Source of the DNA: an uncultured Alphaproteobacteria bacterium
GTDB lineage: Bacteria > Pseudomonadota > Alphaproteobacteria > Rhizobiales > Rhizobiaceae
Direction of reading: 5' to 3'
Length of the DNA: 64,000 nt
Assembly (NCBI GenBank): GCA_929200315.1
Contig: CAKMZB010000004.1
Coordinates: 199,709-263,708, forward strand
Shown here piece by piece: positions 11,794 to 19,784 of the stretch (positions are counted from its first letter, which is position 1; each line of letters starts with the position of its first letter). Made by a program: the position numbers and the translations under genes. Below the pieces are notes generated by a model. It saw only the letters and a list, made by a program, of their open reading frames with translations, did not search any database and was not told where the DNA came from.

Positions 11794-13512
11794 TCAGATC
11801 GGTCTGTTGTGTCGGTAATTAGCGAGGATTGCGGTGTCGCGCAGTTCGAAATTCGGCTTCACGCCAAGTGCCGGAGCGGCACGGGAAATGATGCGCGCTA
11901 CCGTCGGAGCAGCGTTCATGCCCGCCGTCGCGTAGCGCTGCCCTTCTTCGGGTTTCGGCTCGTCAATGGTCACCAGCACCACATAACGGGGATCATCGAT
12001 GGGAAATGCGGAGACGAAAGCGTTGAAGCGCTTGTCGCGGGAATAGCGGCCATCCACCACCTTCTCCGCCGTACCGGTCTTGCCGCCGACGAGATAGCCC
12101 GGAACCTCCGAGCGGCGCCCGGACCCGCGCAACACGTTGAGACGCATCATGTAGCGCATGGCGTCAGACGTTTCCGGTTTCAAAACAGGGCGGCCGATGG
12201 CTTTTGCCATCTCCGGCGAACGGGGCAGCAAGGTCGGTGGAAAGAGTGTGCCACCATTGACCATAGCTGCCGCCGCAACTGCGGTTTGTAGCGGAGTGGT
12301 GGAAACACCATGACCGAAGGAAATTGTGATCGAATGCACCTTCTTCCACACTTTCGGTTGGCGCGGACGGGCTACTTCAGGCAGCTCAAACCCCTCCATC
12401 CGAGTCAGCAGCCCAATACGGTTTAAGAATTCCTGCTGGCCGGGAATGCCCACCACATCAGCCATCTTCGCGGTGCCGATATTGGAGGAATAAATGAACA
12501 CTTCCGGCACGGTGAGAATGCGCTTCTTGCCGTGGAAATCTGTAATCGTGCGCCGCCCGATGCGAATGGGACGGCGGGCATCGAATTTGCTGCCCAGGCT
12601 CACGAGACCGGAATCCAACGCCATCGCTGTCGTGAACATTTTGAAGGTCGAACCCATCTCAAAGACACCGCCGGAAATGCGATTGAGCATTTCATCGTCT
12701 TTCTTGGGGCGGTTGGGATCGAAATCCGGCAGGGATGACATCGCCACAACTTCCCCGGTCTTCGCATCAAGCACGATTCCGGCAGCAGCAATCGCCTGGT
12801 ATTTCTCCATCGCCTCCAGCAATGCGGCGCGCACATAATGCTGCACGCGCATGTCGATGGTGGTCTCGACCGGCTCAAGGCCCTTGCTCAATGCAAAACC
12901 GGACTGATGGAGTTCGCGCAACCAGGTGTCGTCGAGATGTTTCTCAAAGCCTGCAATGCCACGGTTGTCGATGTCCGTCTGGCCAAGAATGGTCGAGGCC
13001 GTCGGCCCGCCGGGGTAGAAGCGGCGGGTCTCTGAACGGAAATCGATGCCCGGCAGGCCAAGCTCCAAAATCTGCGCCTGCTGGCGCGGCGTGATCTCGC
13101 GCTTCAGCCAGCGAAAGCCAGCGTCTGACGTCAAATGCCGCATGGTTTTGGTATAATTGAGATCCGGCAGTACCGTCTTCAGCGCCTGGAAAACCTCTTC
13201 CGGCTCCTCGATCAGCCGCGGTTCGGCGAAGAGCGACTTCATCTGAATGTCGAGCGCCATGATCGCACCGTTCCGATCCAGGATGCGCGGCCGCGCCGCG
13301 GCGATCTGCATATCGGTCTGGGCGCGGAAGGCCTGGGTTTCGTCCCCAGTCACCGCAATAAGAACGAGCCTGGCTTGAATCAGTGCAGCGATGGCGAGCA
13401 CAGCGAGGCCAACAATGAACAACCGGTCGCGGGACTGGCCGGACTGGCGTGCGTTCATCGGTTTTGGTGCAAAGAGAAGACGCCTGACGCGTGTGTAGAG
13501 AGAGGCGGTCAT
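11794..13512 (-). CDS. ftsI: Septal peptidoglycan transpeptidase FtsI (PBP3 type)
   Basis: Class B penicillin-binding protein that cross-links septal peptidoglycan with FtsW. The 572-residue protein has a short cytoplasmic N-terminus, one membrane anchor at about 31-53, and a pedestal dimerisation region starting [15 protein letters not shown]. All three transpeptidase motifs are present: STFK (288-291, catalytic Ser), SSN (342-344) and KTGT (478-481). The start overlaps the stop of the ftsL-like gene (ATGA). Confidence 0.96.
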   Translation of the reverse strand: MTASLYTRVRRLLFAPKPMNARQSGQSRDRLFIVGLAVLAIAALIQARLVLIAVTGDETQAFRAQTDMQIAAARPRILDRNGAIMALDIQMKSLFAEPRLIEEPEEVFQALKTVLPDLNYTKTMRHLTSDAGFRWLKREITPRQQAQILELGLPGIDFRSETRRFYPGGPTASTILGQTDIDNRGIAGFEKHLDDTWLRELHQSGFALSKGLEPVETTIDMRVQHYVRAALLEAMEKYQAIAAAGIVLDAKTGEVVAMSSLPDFDPNRPKKDDEMLNRISGGVFEMGSTFKMFTTAMALDSGLVSLGSKFDARRPIRIGRRTITDFHGKKRILTVPEVFIYSSNIGTAKMADVVGIPGQQEFLNRIGLLTRMEGFELPEVARPRQPKVWKKVHSITISFGHGVSTTPLQTAVAAAAMVNGGTLFPPTLLPRSPEMAKAIGRPVLKPETSDAMRYMMRLNVLRGSGRRSEVPGYLVGGKTGTAEKVVDGRYSRDKRFNAFVSAFPIDDPRYVVLVTIDEPKPEEGQRYATAGMNAAPTVARIISRAAPALGVKPNFELRDTAILANYRHNRPI

Positions 13513-13889
13513 TCGAGATTCTCCACGCGGTCGAGCAAGGCCTCAATGCCGCCAGTGCGGATCGGATCTTCGCCACTGGCCTCAAGCGCCGGTTCCGGCG
13601 GCGGACGCATAGCGGGCCATGTCTGCTCAGTCATGGTGGCGGTGCTGGAGAGCTCCTCCAGACGCAGTTCCTCACGGTAGCGCGCCACGACCTTTGCGAG
13701 CCGTGCTGGGGCTGTGGCAATGGCCCAGTCAGCTTCCAGCAGCGCGATTTTACCTTCTTCGGTGCGGATTTCCTCCCGGATTTTGTGCAACTCGCGGGCC
13801 TGCTCGTCAGCCTCGTGTTTGATCGTGTAGGTCCATAGCGCCCCGGCGACGACGGTTGCTATCAAAAGGGCATCGGTCACGCGGCTCAT
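13509..13889 (-). CDS. ftsL: FtsL-like divisome protein
   Basis: A 126-residue protein in the ftsL slot between rsmH and ftsI. It has one N-terminal membrane segment ([17 protein letters not shown]), then a charged helical region (about 25-60) resembling the FtsL coiled coil, with [21 protein letters not shown], a segment style common in alphaproteobacterial FtsL. The C-terminal 50 residues are Pro/Glu-rich and likely disordered. Sequence conservation in FtsL is weak, so the name rests on topology and position. Both ends overlap neighbours by four bases. Confidence 0.85.
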   Translation of the reverse strand: MSRVTDALLIATVVAGALWTYTIKHEADEQARELHKIREEIRTEEGKIALLEADWAIATAPARLAKVVARYREELRLEELSSTATMTEQTWPAMRPPPEPALEASGEDPIRTGGIEALLDRVENLE

Positions 13890-14872
13890 GCGGCCACCTC
13901 TTGAGGTTCGGGCAGGTTCGGCAAGCCGAACAGGGCGTAATCCCTGGCACGGGCTGGAGCCTGGGTGCGGATCGCGGCGCGCAGTTTGGCGGAGCGCGCA
14001 CGCGGGTTGCGTTCAGCTTCAGCCTTGGAAGCGGCAAGCGCATTGCGCTTTTTCAACGTGAAGGTCGGCGCGGCCATATCGGCCTGCGGCAGGTGGCGGG
14101 AGCCGCCCGCGCTTTCCGACCGGTCGAGCAAAAACCGCTTCACGATCCGGTCTTCCAGCGAATGGAACGTCACCACAACAAGTCGACCGCCAGGCTTCAG
14201 CACCGCTTCGGCAGCAAGCAGCGCATCGGCGAGCTCGTGCAACTCGCGGTTCACGAAAATGCGCAAGGCCTGGAAGGTGCGGGTTGCCGGGTGGATGCGG
14301 GTCTTCTGGTTTCGGCCAAGCGTCTTTTCGCAAAGCGCGGCCAGATCAAGCGTTGTCTCAAAAGGCTGTTTCGCCCGACGCTCGACAATTTCAGCGGAAA
14401 TGCGGGAGGCCTGGCGCTCATCACCCAGCAGACCAATGATCCGGGTCAGATCTTTGCGCGGCGCATGGTTCACAACGTCTGCGGCACAAACGCCCTCCCC
14501 GGCCATGCGCATGTCGAGCGGTCCGTCCTGCTGGAAGGAAAAGCCGCGCTCCCCCTCGTCAATCTGCATGGAGGAGACGCCAATATCAGCGACGATCCCA
14601 TCGACAGGTTCGGCGCAAATTGCCTCCAGATTGGCAAAACGGTCCTCGACAAGGCGCAGCTTCCCGCCTTGTTCGACAACGAGATTTTGGCCAGCTTTGA
14701 TGGCGTTGGGGTCGCGGTCGATGGCAATCACGCTGGCACCCTCGGCAAGAATCGCGCGTGTGTAACCGCCCGCGCCGAACGTCGCGTCCACAATACAATC
14801 ATCCGCCCGCACAGCGAGGTTGTCGATAACCTCTTGCAACATAACGGGAATATGGGGCGCTTCATCGGGCAC
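13886..14872 (-). CDS. rsmH: 16S rRNA (cytosine(1402)-N(4))-methyltransferase
   Basis: SAM-dependent methyltransferase (MraW) modifying C1402 of 16S rRNA. The 328-residue protein starts [17 protein letters not shown] and has the SAM motif [14 protein letters not shown] at about 29-42, then [23 protein letters not shown] and the C-terminal [16 protein letters not shown]. It is the first gene of the dcw cluster here; no mraZ precedes it. About 115 bases separate it from the RNase P RNA gene and must hold the cluster promoter. Confidence 0.96.
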   Translation of the reverse strand: MPDEAPHIPVMLQEVIDNLAVRADDCIVDATFGAGGYTRAILAEGASVIAIDRDPNAIKAGQNLVVEQGGKLRLVEDRFANLEAICAEPVDGIVADIGVSSMQIDEGERGFSFQQDGPLDMRMAGEGVCAADVVNHAPRKDLTRIIGLLGDERQASRISAEIVERRAKQPFETTLDLAALCEKTLGRNQKTRIHPATRTFQALRIFVNRELHELADALLAAEAVLKPGGRLVVVTFHSLEDRIVKRFLLDRSESAGGSRHLPQADMAAPTFTLKKRNALAASKAEAERNPRARSAKLRAAIRTQAPARARDYALFGLPNLPEPQEVAA

Positions 14873-14987
14873 GTTTTAATCCGGCATCACTTGAACAAAG
14901 GGCGGCATGACCGGACGGCGCGGCCGGTAAACGGAATATGAATTCCCTTTGTTAAGGAGGCGTTACTTTGACCCCGAAGAAGAGAGC

Positions 14988-15398
14988 GCGTCAGCCGGCC
15001 TGTAAGCCGGGTTCTGTCCCCGCCCAAAAAGGCGATCGACGGCCATTCGTCTTGGCGGCGCCTTGCGACGCACGCTCACTGCGACCTACCCGGACGTTCC
15101 GGCCCGGAAACGGACCGTTTCTGCATGGGCGAAACCAACGCGGAAAATGACGTCCCTACTCGGTCTTGCTCCCGATGGGGTTTACCGTGCCACGCCCGTT
15201 GCCGGCCATGCGGTGGGCTCTTACCCCACCCTTTCACCCTGACTTTCCGCAAGCGAAAAGCGGTTTGCTTTCTGTTGCACTTTCCCTGGGGTCGCCCCCG
15301 CCGGGCGTTACCCGGCACCGTGTTTCCGTGGAGCCCGGACTTTCCTCCCCGCACCACCTTTCGGCATTGCACAGGGCGACCGTCCAGCCGGCTGACAT
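14988..15398 (-). ncRNA. rnpB: RNase P RNA (catalytic M1 RNA, type A)
   Basis: Read on the minus strand, this stretch carries conserved RNase P RNA blocks: the 5' GAGGAAAGTCCGGGCTCCA element, the following GGTGCCGGGTAACGCCCGG region, and near the 3' end ACAGAACCCGGCTTACAGGC. The ends are set by a perfect ten-base pairing, GTCAGCCGGC (15396-15387) with GCCGGCTGAC (14999-14990), which would form helix P1. The length of about 410 nt fits alphaproteobacterial RNAs. Exact processed ends could differ by several bases. It is the ribozyme that matures tRNA 5' ends. Confidence 0.93.
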
Positions 15399-15429
15399 TC
15401 GATGATCTAGGGGGTATGCGCCCTAAAGG

Positions 15430-16224
15430 CTAGGTGCGCTGAAGGATTGTCGTAACGCGCTTACAGTAATCGCGCGTCACAGCATTCATCTGTTTGGCGC
15501 TGTGGCCGGCATTGTATTTCAGGATCGTGCCGCAAGTCGTGCCGCCGCCGAGCCGGTGGGCTTTGCCCAAATACTTCATGCCGTAACGAATGTTGGTGTC
15601 GGGGTGGAAGAGGTCTTCCGTCGAACCTTCATAACCGATGTAGCGCGCGGTGCGGGGTAGAATTTGCATCAGGCCCACTTCACCCGCGCGGCCAAGGGCG
15701 TCCGGGCGGTACATGCTTTCAATCTCCACCACGGCCAGCGCAAGATCTTCAGGCACGCCATGTTCCTTGGCATGTTTGCGAATGAGTGCTTCGAACTTAG
15801 CGCGGCGCTCTGCAGCTTCTTTGTAGGATGTGCGGACCGGCCCGACGACGCGCCGCCTTTGGATGCTGACTTTTGCAAGCGCAGCAGGGGTGGCGCCAAT
15901 TTCCGGGATTCTGGCTTCCGGCAGATCTTCGCCACCACTGTGGGCGAGCGCCCAGTCGGCATTGGCATTGGTATTGGCCGCAACAGGTTTGACCGCGTGC
16001 CAGACAAGGTCTTTTCCCTCGTCCTCGGCAGCATATGCGATTTTTGTGGAGGGCGTTGAGGCATCAACCTTCAGCGCGGACTTGATGGGCGCGGCGAGCC
16101 TGGTGAGCACCTTGCCTTCATGAGAGGAAACAGCGCTGCCGCCGGACTGGCAGGCTGCCAGAATTATGAGGACAGTGAGCGCCATGCCGGACCGGATCAG
16201 GCGGAATTCACGCTCAAAAATCAT
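15430..16224 (-). CDS. Lytic transglycosylase, SLT-domain lipoprotein
   Basis: A predicted outer-membrane lipoprotein that cleaves peptidoglycan glycan strands. The 264-residue protein has a signal peptide ending in a lipobox (LIILAAC, Cys25), a variable linker to about residue 130, then an SLT domain. The catalytic Glu lies in VVEIESMYRPDA (E169, the ES motif), followed by GEVGLMQILPRTA and the terminal LKYNAGH region. Its stop lies just outside the 5' end of the RNase P RNA. Proximity to the mur/fts cluster and an amidase fits cell-wall turnover. Confidence 0.88.
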   Translation of the reverse strand: MIFEREFRLIRSGMALTVLIILAACQSGGSAVSSHEGKVLTRLAAPIKSALKVDASTPSTKIAYAAEDEGKDLVWHAVKPVAANTNANADWALAHSGGEDLPEARIPEIGATPAALAKVSIQRRRVVGPVRTSYKEAAERRAKFEALIRKHAKEHGVPEDLALAVVEIESMYRPDALGRAGEVGLMQILPRTARYIGYEGSTEDLFHPDTNIRYGMKYLGKAHRLGGGTTCGTILKYNAGHSAKQMNAVTRDYCKRVTTILQRT

Positions 16225-16327
16225 GCCCCGCCCCTGGTTTCAAAGTCTGTCTGCACCTGCCGTTCACCCCGCAATGCGACGTAAAAAAGGCGCAAAAGTG
16301 TCGATCTGCCCAAATCCTTTCACAAAA

Positions 16328-17077
16328 TTAACCATATCCCGCAAGCCCCTGATGAGCACGTCGTCTGGCGAGGAGACTCGCCAGGGCTTGGGACGTCTCG
16401 TGGTCCACAAGTCCATCAACCTTTGAAGGGCGGAAATGGCGCTGGAATGCGGTGATGGCGGCGGCGAGATTTTCCGCTGTTGCACCCACGCCATAGCCAT
16501 ACTCCACCAGAGCTTCTGCTATGTTTTCAAGGCTTTTCGGGTCCGGTTCCGCAACCCAACCAATGCCTTCACCAGCAAGATAGTTCCAGTCGAAACCCTC
16601 ACCGGGATCAATCTTGCGACCCGGGGCCGTGTCAGAATGGGCCAGCACGCGAAAAGGTGCGATGGCGTGGCGGACGATGATGTCAGCAGCGAGCCGCGCG
16701 ACGGCCTTCATCTGCGCTTTGAGGAATGGCGGAGGCAGGGAGCCGTCCTCGCCATGTCCGTCATTGACGATTTCGATGCCGATGGAGCGGGAATTGACGT
16801 CTCCCCTTCCCTCCCAGGTGCCCTCTCCGGCGTGGAAGGCTCGGGCTCCTTCCCGCACCATCTGCACGATCTCACCGTTCTCGTGAATGATGTAGTGGCA
16901 GGAAACACAGCTTTCCTGGCAGCAAAGCCAATCTTCGGCTGCCTTGCCGCCATTCATACCTGTATAGTGGAGAAGCAGAATATCTGGCCCGGCGACATTG
17001 CGGCGGGAGTTGAAATTCACTGCCGGACGAATGCGGGCGACATGGGCGCTATCGGCGGTAAAGGCTTCACTTGCCAT
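16328..17077 (-). CDS. N-acetylmuramoyl-L-alanine amidase (Amidase_2 with peptidoglycan-binding tail)
   Basis: Zinc amidase cleaving the lactyl-Ala bond of peptidoglycan or muropeptides (AmiD/AmpD group). With the ATG at 17077 it is 249 residues. Zinc-ligand segments are visible at LLLHYTG (His37) and AHSDTAPGRKIDPG, with SIGIEIVNDG in between. The C-terminal 70 residues (AFQRHFRPSKVDGLVDHETS) resemble a PG_binding_1 repeat. No clear signal peptide is seen, so it may be cytosolic and AmpD-like. The start overlaps the 3' end of the upstream TerB/J gene by 11 bases; the frame also extends to 17143. Confidence 0.88.
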   Translation of the reverse strand: MASEAFTADSAHVARIRPAVNFNSRRNVAGPDILLLHYTGMNGGKAAEDWLCCQESCVSCHYIIHENGEIVQMVREGARAFHAGEGTWEGRGDVNSRSIGIEIVNDGHGEDGSLPPPFLKAQMKAVARLAADIIVRHAIAPFRVLAHSDTAPGRKIDPGEGFDWNYLAGEGIGWVAEPDPKSLENIAEALVEYGYGVGATAENLAAAITAFQRHFRPSKVDGLVDHETSQALASLLARRRAHQGLAGYG

Positions 17078-17813
17078 GGGCGGCGTCCGCCAATTCCCTT
17101 GTCTTGCCGCGATGGCGCGGCTCGACGATGGCCCAGGCCTCATTGATCGCGGCCAGGCGTTCGTTCGCTATGGAGACGAATTCCGGTGGCACGCCACGGG
17201 CGATCATCCGGTCGGGATGATGGGCGGCTACAAGTTTGCGATACTGGCCGCGCAGACGCTCGAAATCCCAATTGGGGTCAGCTTCCAGCACCGCGTAAGG
17301 ATCAATGCTCCCGGTATCGCCATGGCGCGCAGCAATACGCTGGAACTGGGATTCTTCCATGCCGAACCGCAAAGCAATCTGCTCCAGAAACGCCATCTCC
17401 GCTTCATGCAGCACACCATCGGCCTGAGCGATGTGGAAGAGCGCTTCCAGCACATCCTCCAGCACCGCATCATCCGCTTCCCCCTTGCCGGGAAAGAGCG
17501 AACGCACGCGGGCGGCATAGGCGTCAAAACCGGCGACGTCTTGCTTGGCGAGATTGTAGAGGCGAGCGACGTTGGCCATCTCCTCATCCGGCACGGAAAG
17601 GATGTCGCGAAAGGCATCAACCTCCGACTGGCTCACCACGCCATCTGCCTTTGCCATCTTGGCCGACAGTGCGATCAGCGCGACAGAGAAGGCGACCTGT
17701 CGCCGTGTCTGTTCGTCGCCGGAAAACATCGTCCGCACACGCTCGACGATCGCGGCAAAGGCGTCTGTCGGGCGGCCGGTAAAAAGCTCACGAATGTCGG
17801 TCCAAATCGCCAT
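17067..17813 (-). CDS. TerB/DjlA-like protein with C-terminal J domain
   Basis: A 248-residue co-chaperone-like protein. Residues about 35-150 are helical and TerB-like, with the acidic motif AKADGVVSQSE and a second related copy AQADGVLHEAE. The C-terminal 75 residues form a J domain with the HPD motif at 199-201, expected to stimulate DnaK. The ATG at 17813 (MAIWTDIRELFTG) is preferred to the longer frame to 17912 because it gives the usual N-terminus. It is probably co-transcribed with the amidase. Confidence 0.85.
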   Translation of the reverse strand: MAIWTDIRELFTGRPTDAFAAIVERVRTMFSGDEQTRRQVAFSVALIALSAKMAKADGVVSQSEVDAFRDILSVPDEEMANVARLYNLAKQDVAGFDAYAARVRSLFPGKGEADDAVLEDVLEALFHIAQADGVLHEAEMAFLEQIALRFGMEESQFQRIAARHGDTGSIDPYAVLEADPNWDFERLRGQYRKLVAAHHPDRMIARGVPPEFVSIANERLAAINEAWAIVEPRHRGKTRELADAAHGK

Positions 17814-17922
17814 AACGCGATAATAACGCGCCTGACTGCCGGTGGCGAATGAAATTGCGCTCATAGTCGCATCCGGCGCTACGACGCGGATCAGGCTACG
17901 AGGAGTGTTCACCTTGTTTTTC

Positions 17923-17984
17923 GTACCAAGCGGTATAAATTAAGAGCACTCCCTCTCGGTCAAGGATTTTATACCACATGGTAC
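17923..17984 (+). promoter_or_regulatory. Two palindromic operator-like sites upstream of and on the tetR start
   Basis: Two near-identical palindromes with core ACC-N4-GGT are seen: GTACCAAGCGGTAT at 17923-17936 and ATACCACATGGTAC at 17971-17984. Their centres are 48 bases apart. The second covers the ATG (17978) of the TetR-family gene. TetR regulators commonly bind such sites to repress themselves and a divergent or downstream gene, so this is a plausible autoregulatory operator pair. Binding is inferred, not shown. Confidence 0.6.
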
Positions 17985-18577
17985 AAAAAAGAGTTGGCAG
18001 GAAGAAAGCCTTCGATCCTGACAGCGCGCTCGACGCAGCCATGGAGACATTTTGGGCAAAGGGCTTTGACGGTACATCGCTCGATGATTTGACGCGCACC
18101 ATGGGCATCAACCGCCCAAGCCTCTATGCGACCTTCGGTTGCAAGCGCACGCTCTTTGACATGGCGCTCGAGCGCTATGGCAACACGATCGGCAGTGAAC
18201 CGCTGAAGGGCCTGTTGGAAGAAGACAATATCCACGCCGCCGTGCGCGCTTTTCTTTCGCTGGCGGTCAAGTTGCAGACCCGCGAAGGCAAGGCACAGGG
18301 CTGTTTCGTCACCAATTGCGGTTTCGTGACTGGCGAACCAAACTCTTGTCTTCAGGATAAGCTCGCGGAGAACCAAACCACCGTTCACAAGTTGATCGTC
18401 GAGCGGTTCGACCGCGCGAAGGCGGATGGGCAATTGCCCGCCACCTTCGACAGCGAAAGCCGTGCCATGATCCTGATGGACTTCATGTCCGCCCAAGCCG
18501 TTCGCGCGCGGGCCGGAGAAGAACGCTGTTCGCTGATGGGCGCGCTGGAAGAACGCGCGCGGCTTGTTCTCGCCTGA
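17978..18577 (+). CDS. TetR/AcrR family transcriptional regulator
   Basis: A 199-residue repressor-like protein. The N-terminal helix-turn-helix is visible at about 12-58 (ALDAAMETFWAKGFDGTSL, then MGINRPSLYATFGCKRTLFD). The C-terminal ligand domain contains GCFVTNCGFV and several cysteines; this style resembles the TetR_C_16/YxaF-like group. The start codon lies inside an operator-like palindrome, suggesting strong self-control. The next gene on the same strand is an EamA exporter 214 bases away, which might be a target. The inducer is unknown. Confidence 0.85.
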   Translation: MVQKRVGRKKAFDPDSALDAAMETFWAKGFDGTSLDDLTRTMGINRPSLYATFGCKRTLFDMALERYGNTIGSEPLKGLLEEDNIHAAVRAFLSLAVKLQTREGKAQGCFVTNCGFVTGEPNSCLQDKLAENQTTVHKLIVERFDRAKADGQLPATFDSESRAMILMDFMSAQAVRARAGEERCSLMGALEERARLVLA

Positions 18578-18587
18578 CAGAAAGAAA

Positions 18588-18615
18588 GATCCGGCTGAGG
18601 GAACCCGGCTGGATC
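18588..18615 (+). terminator. Hairpin after tetR without a T tract
   Basis: GATCCGGCT at 18588-18596 can pair fully, with G-U pairs, with GGCTGGATC at 18607-18615 around a ten-base loop. It begins eleven bases after the tetR stop. There is no run of T after it, so intrinsic termination is doubtful; it could be a weak or Rho-assisted end or an RNA-stability hairpin. Confidence 0.25.
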
Positions 18616-18791
18616 ACAAGGCTCTGTTGGCTGGCACGAAGACGATGATGGATTTTTCAGGACGTTCATGAGAGTGCCTCCTTGTCTTTTGTCGGCGCGT
18701 CCTTGAGACGGACCAGCGTAATAACGACGGCTCCCGGCAATGCGGTTTTTGAAGCACCGTGTTGCAGTGCGTCGCAGAGGGATGGTCTGGT

Positions 18792-19682
18792 ATGAGCGAT
18801 GGTGAAAGCGGCAGCCGCCCTGCCCTCGGTGCGGCTTTGGGGTTGTTTGGCATCCTCATCTTTTCCGGCACACTTCCCGCAACACGCCTTGCGGTGCCAG
18901 GTTTTGACCCGATCTTCCTGACCTTCGCACGGGCGGCCATCGCAGCACTTGCGGCGGCACTCTGCCTCATCGCCCTGCGACGCCCTCTGCCGCGACCGCA
19001 CATTGTGCCGCTGCTGCTGGTGGCGCTCACTATGATCTACGGCTTTCCCGGTTTCGTGGCCGTCGCGATGCTCACGGTGCCCTCGGCCCATGGCGGGGTG
19101 ATCCTCGGCATCTTGCCGTTAACGACGGCAATTTGCGCCGTAATCCTTGCCGGTGAGCGACCCTCACCACTCTTTTGGATCTCCGGTGTTGCAGGAGCCA
19201 TCACGATCACGGTCTTTGCCTTTCGTGATGGCGGTGAACTTGGCTTTGTACTCGGCGACCTGTGGTTGCTGGTCGCGGCGGTCATCGCCTCACTCGGCTA
19301 TGTCATCTCCGGCAAGCTCACCGCCTTCATGCCCGGCTGGGAGGTGATCTGCTGGGCGCTGGTCCTCACTGCTCCGGTGGCGCTTGGCGGCACGGTCCTG
19401 CTGTTCGATACCGCCTATCTCGAGCTCGATGCGCAGCACGCCGCGGCGCTCGCTTATCTCGGCCTTGGCTCGATGTTCCTTGGCTTCTTCTTTTTCAACG
19501 CCGGCATGAAGCTCAGCAGCATATCGCAGATCAGCCAGCTTCTGCTGCTACAAACCTTCTTCACCCTCGCCTTGGCCTGGGCCGTGCTGGGCGAGAACAT
19601 CACATGGGAGACGATGGGTTTTGCGACAATTGTTCTCGCGCTTGTTGTGATTGGCCGCTGGGCGCGGATTGGTCGGGTCTGA
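18792..19682 (+). CDS. EamA/DMT-superfamily transporter
   Basis: A drug/metabolite-transporter family inner-membrane protein of 296 residues with about ten hydrophobic helices and two EamA repeats. The first repeat includes GTLPATRLAVPGFDPIFLTF and the second GDLWLLVAAVIASLGYVISG. The ATG at 18792 has AGAGGGA upstream; an in-frame GTG at 18759 is a weaker alternative. Substrates of this group are usually amino acids or metabolites going out of the cell, but nothing here sets the substrate. It follows the TetR gene and could be its target. Confidence 0.85.
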   Translation: MSDGESGSRPALGAALGLFGILIFSGTLPATRLAVPGFDPIFLTFARAAIAALAAALCLIALRRPLPRPHIVPLLLVALTMIYGFPGFVAVAMLTVPSAHGGVILGILPLTTAICAVILAGERPSPLFWISGVAGAITITVFAFRDGGELGFVLGDLWLLVAAVIASLGYVISGKLTAFMPGWEVICWALVLTAPVALGGTVLLFDTAYLELDAQHAAALAYLGLGSMFLGFFFFNAGMKLSSISQISQLLLLQTFFTLALAWAVLGENITWETMGFATIVLALVVIGRWARIGRV

Positions 19683-19784
19683 GGGAACTGCATCGCTTTT
19701 TTCTTACTTCCCTCTCAACACCCCCTTGGCGACGTGCCGCCACGCGGTTAGCCATGGCGCGCAACTGGCCAAGGAAAAACAAAG

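Noticed and set aside
13856..14941. 361-residue open frame on the plus strand
   Set aside because: Antisense to rsmH, which has all its family motifs; the frame is a shadow.
14955..15420. Open frames over the RNase P RNA locus
   Set aside because: The conserved RNase P RNA elements explain the sequence; the short frames there are incidental.
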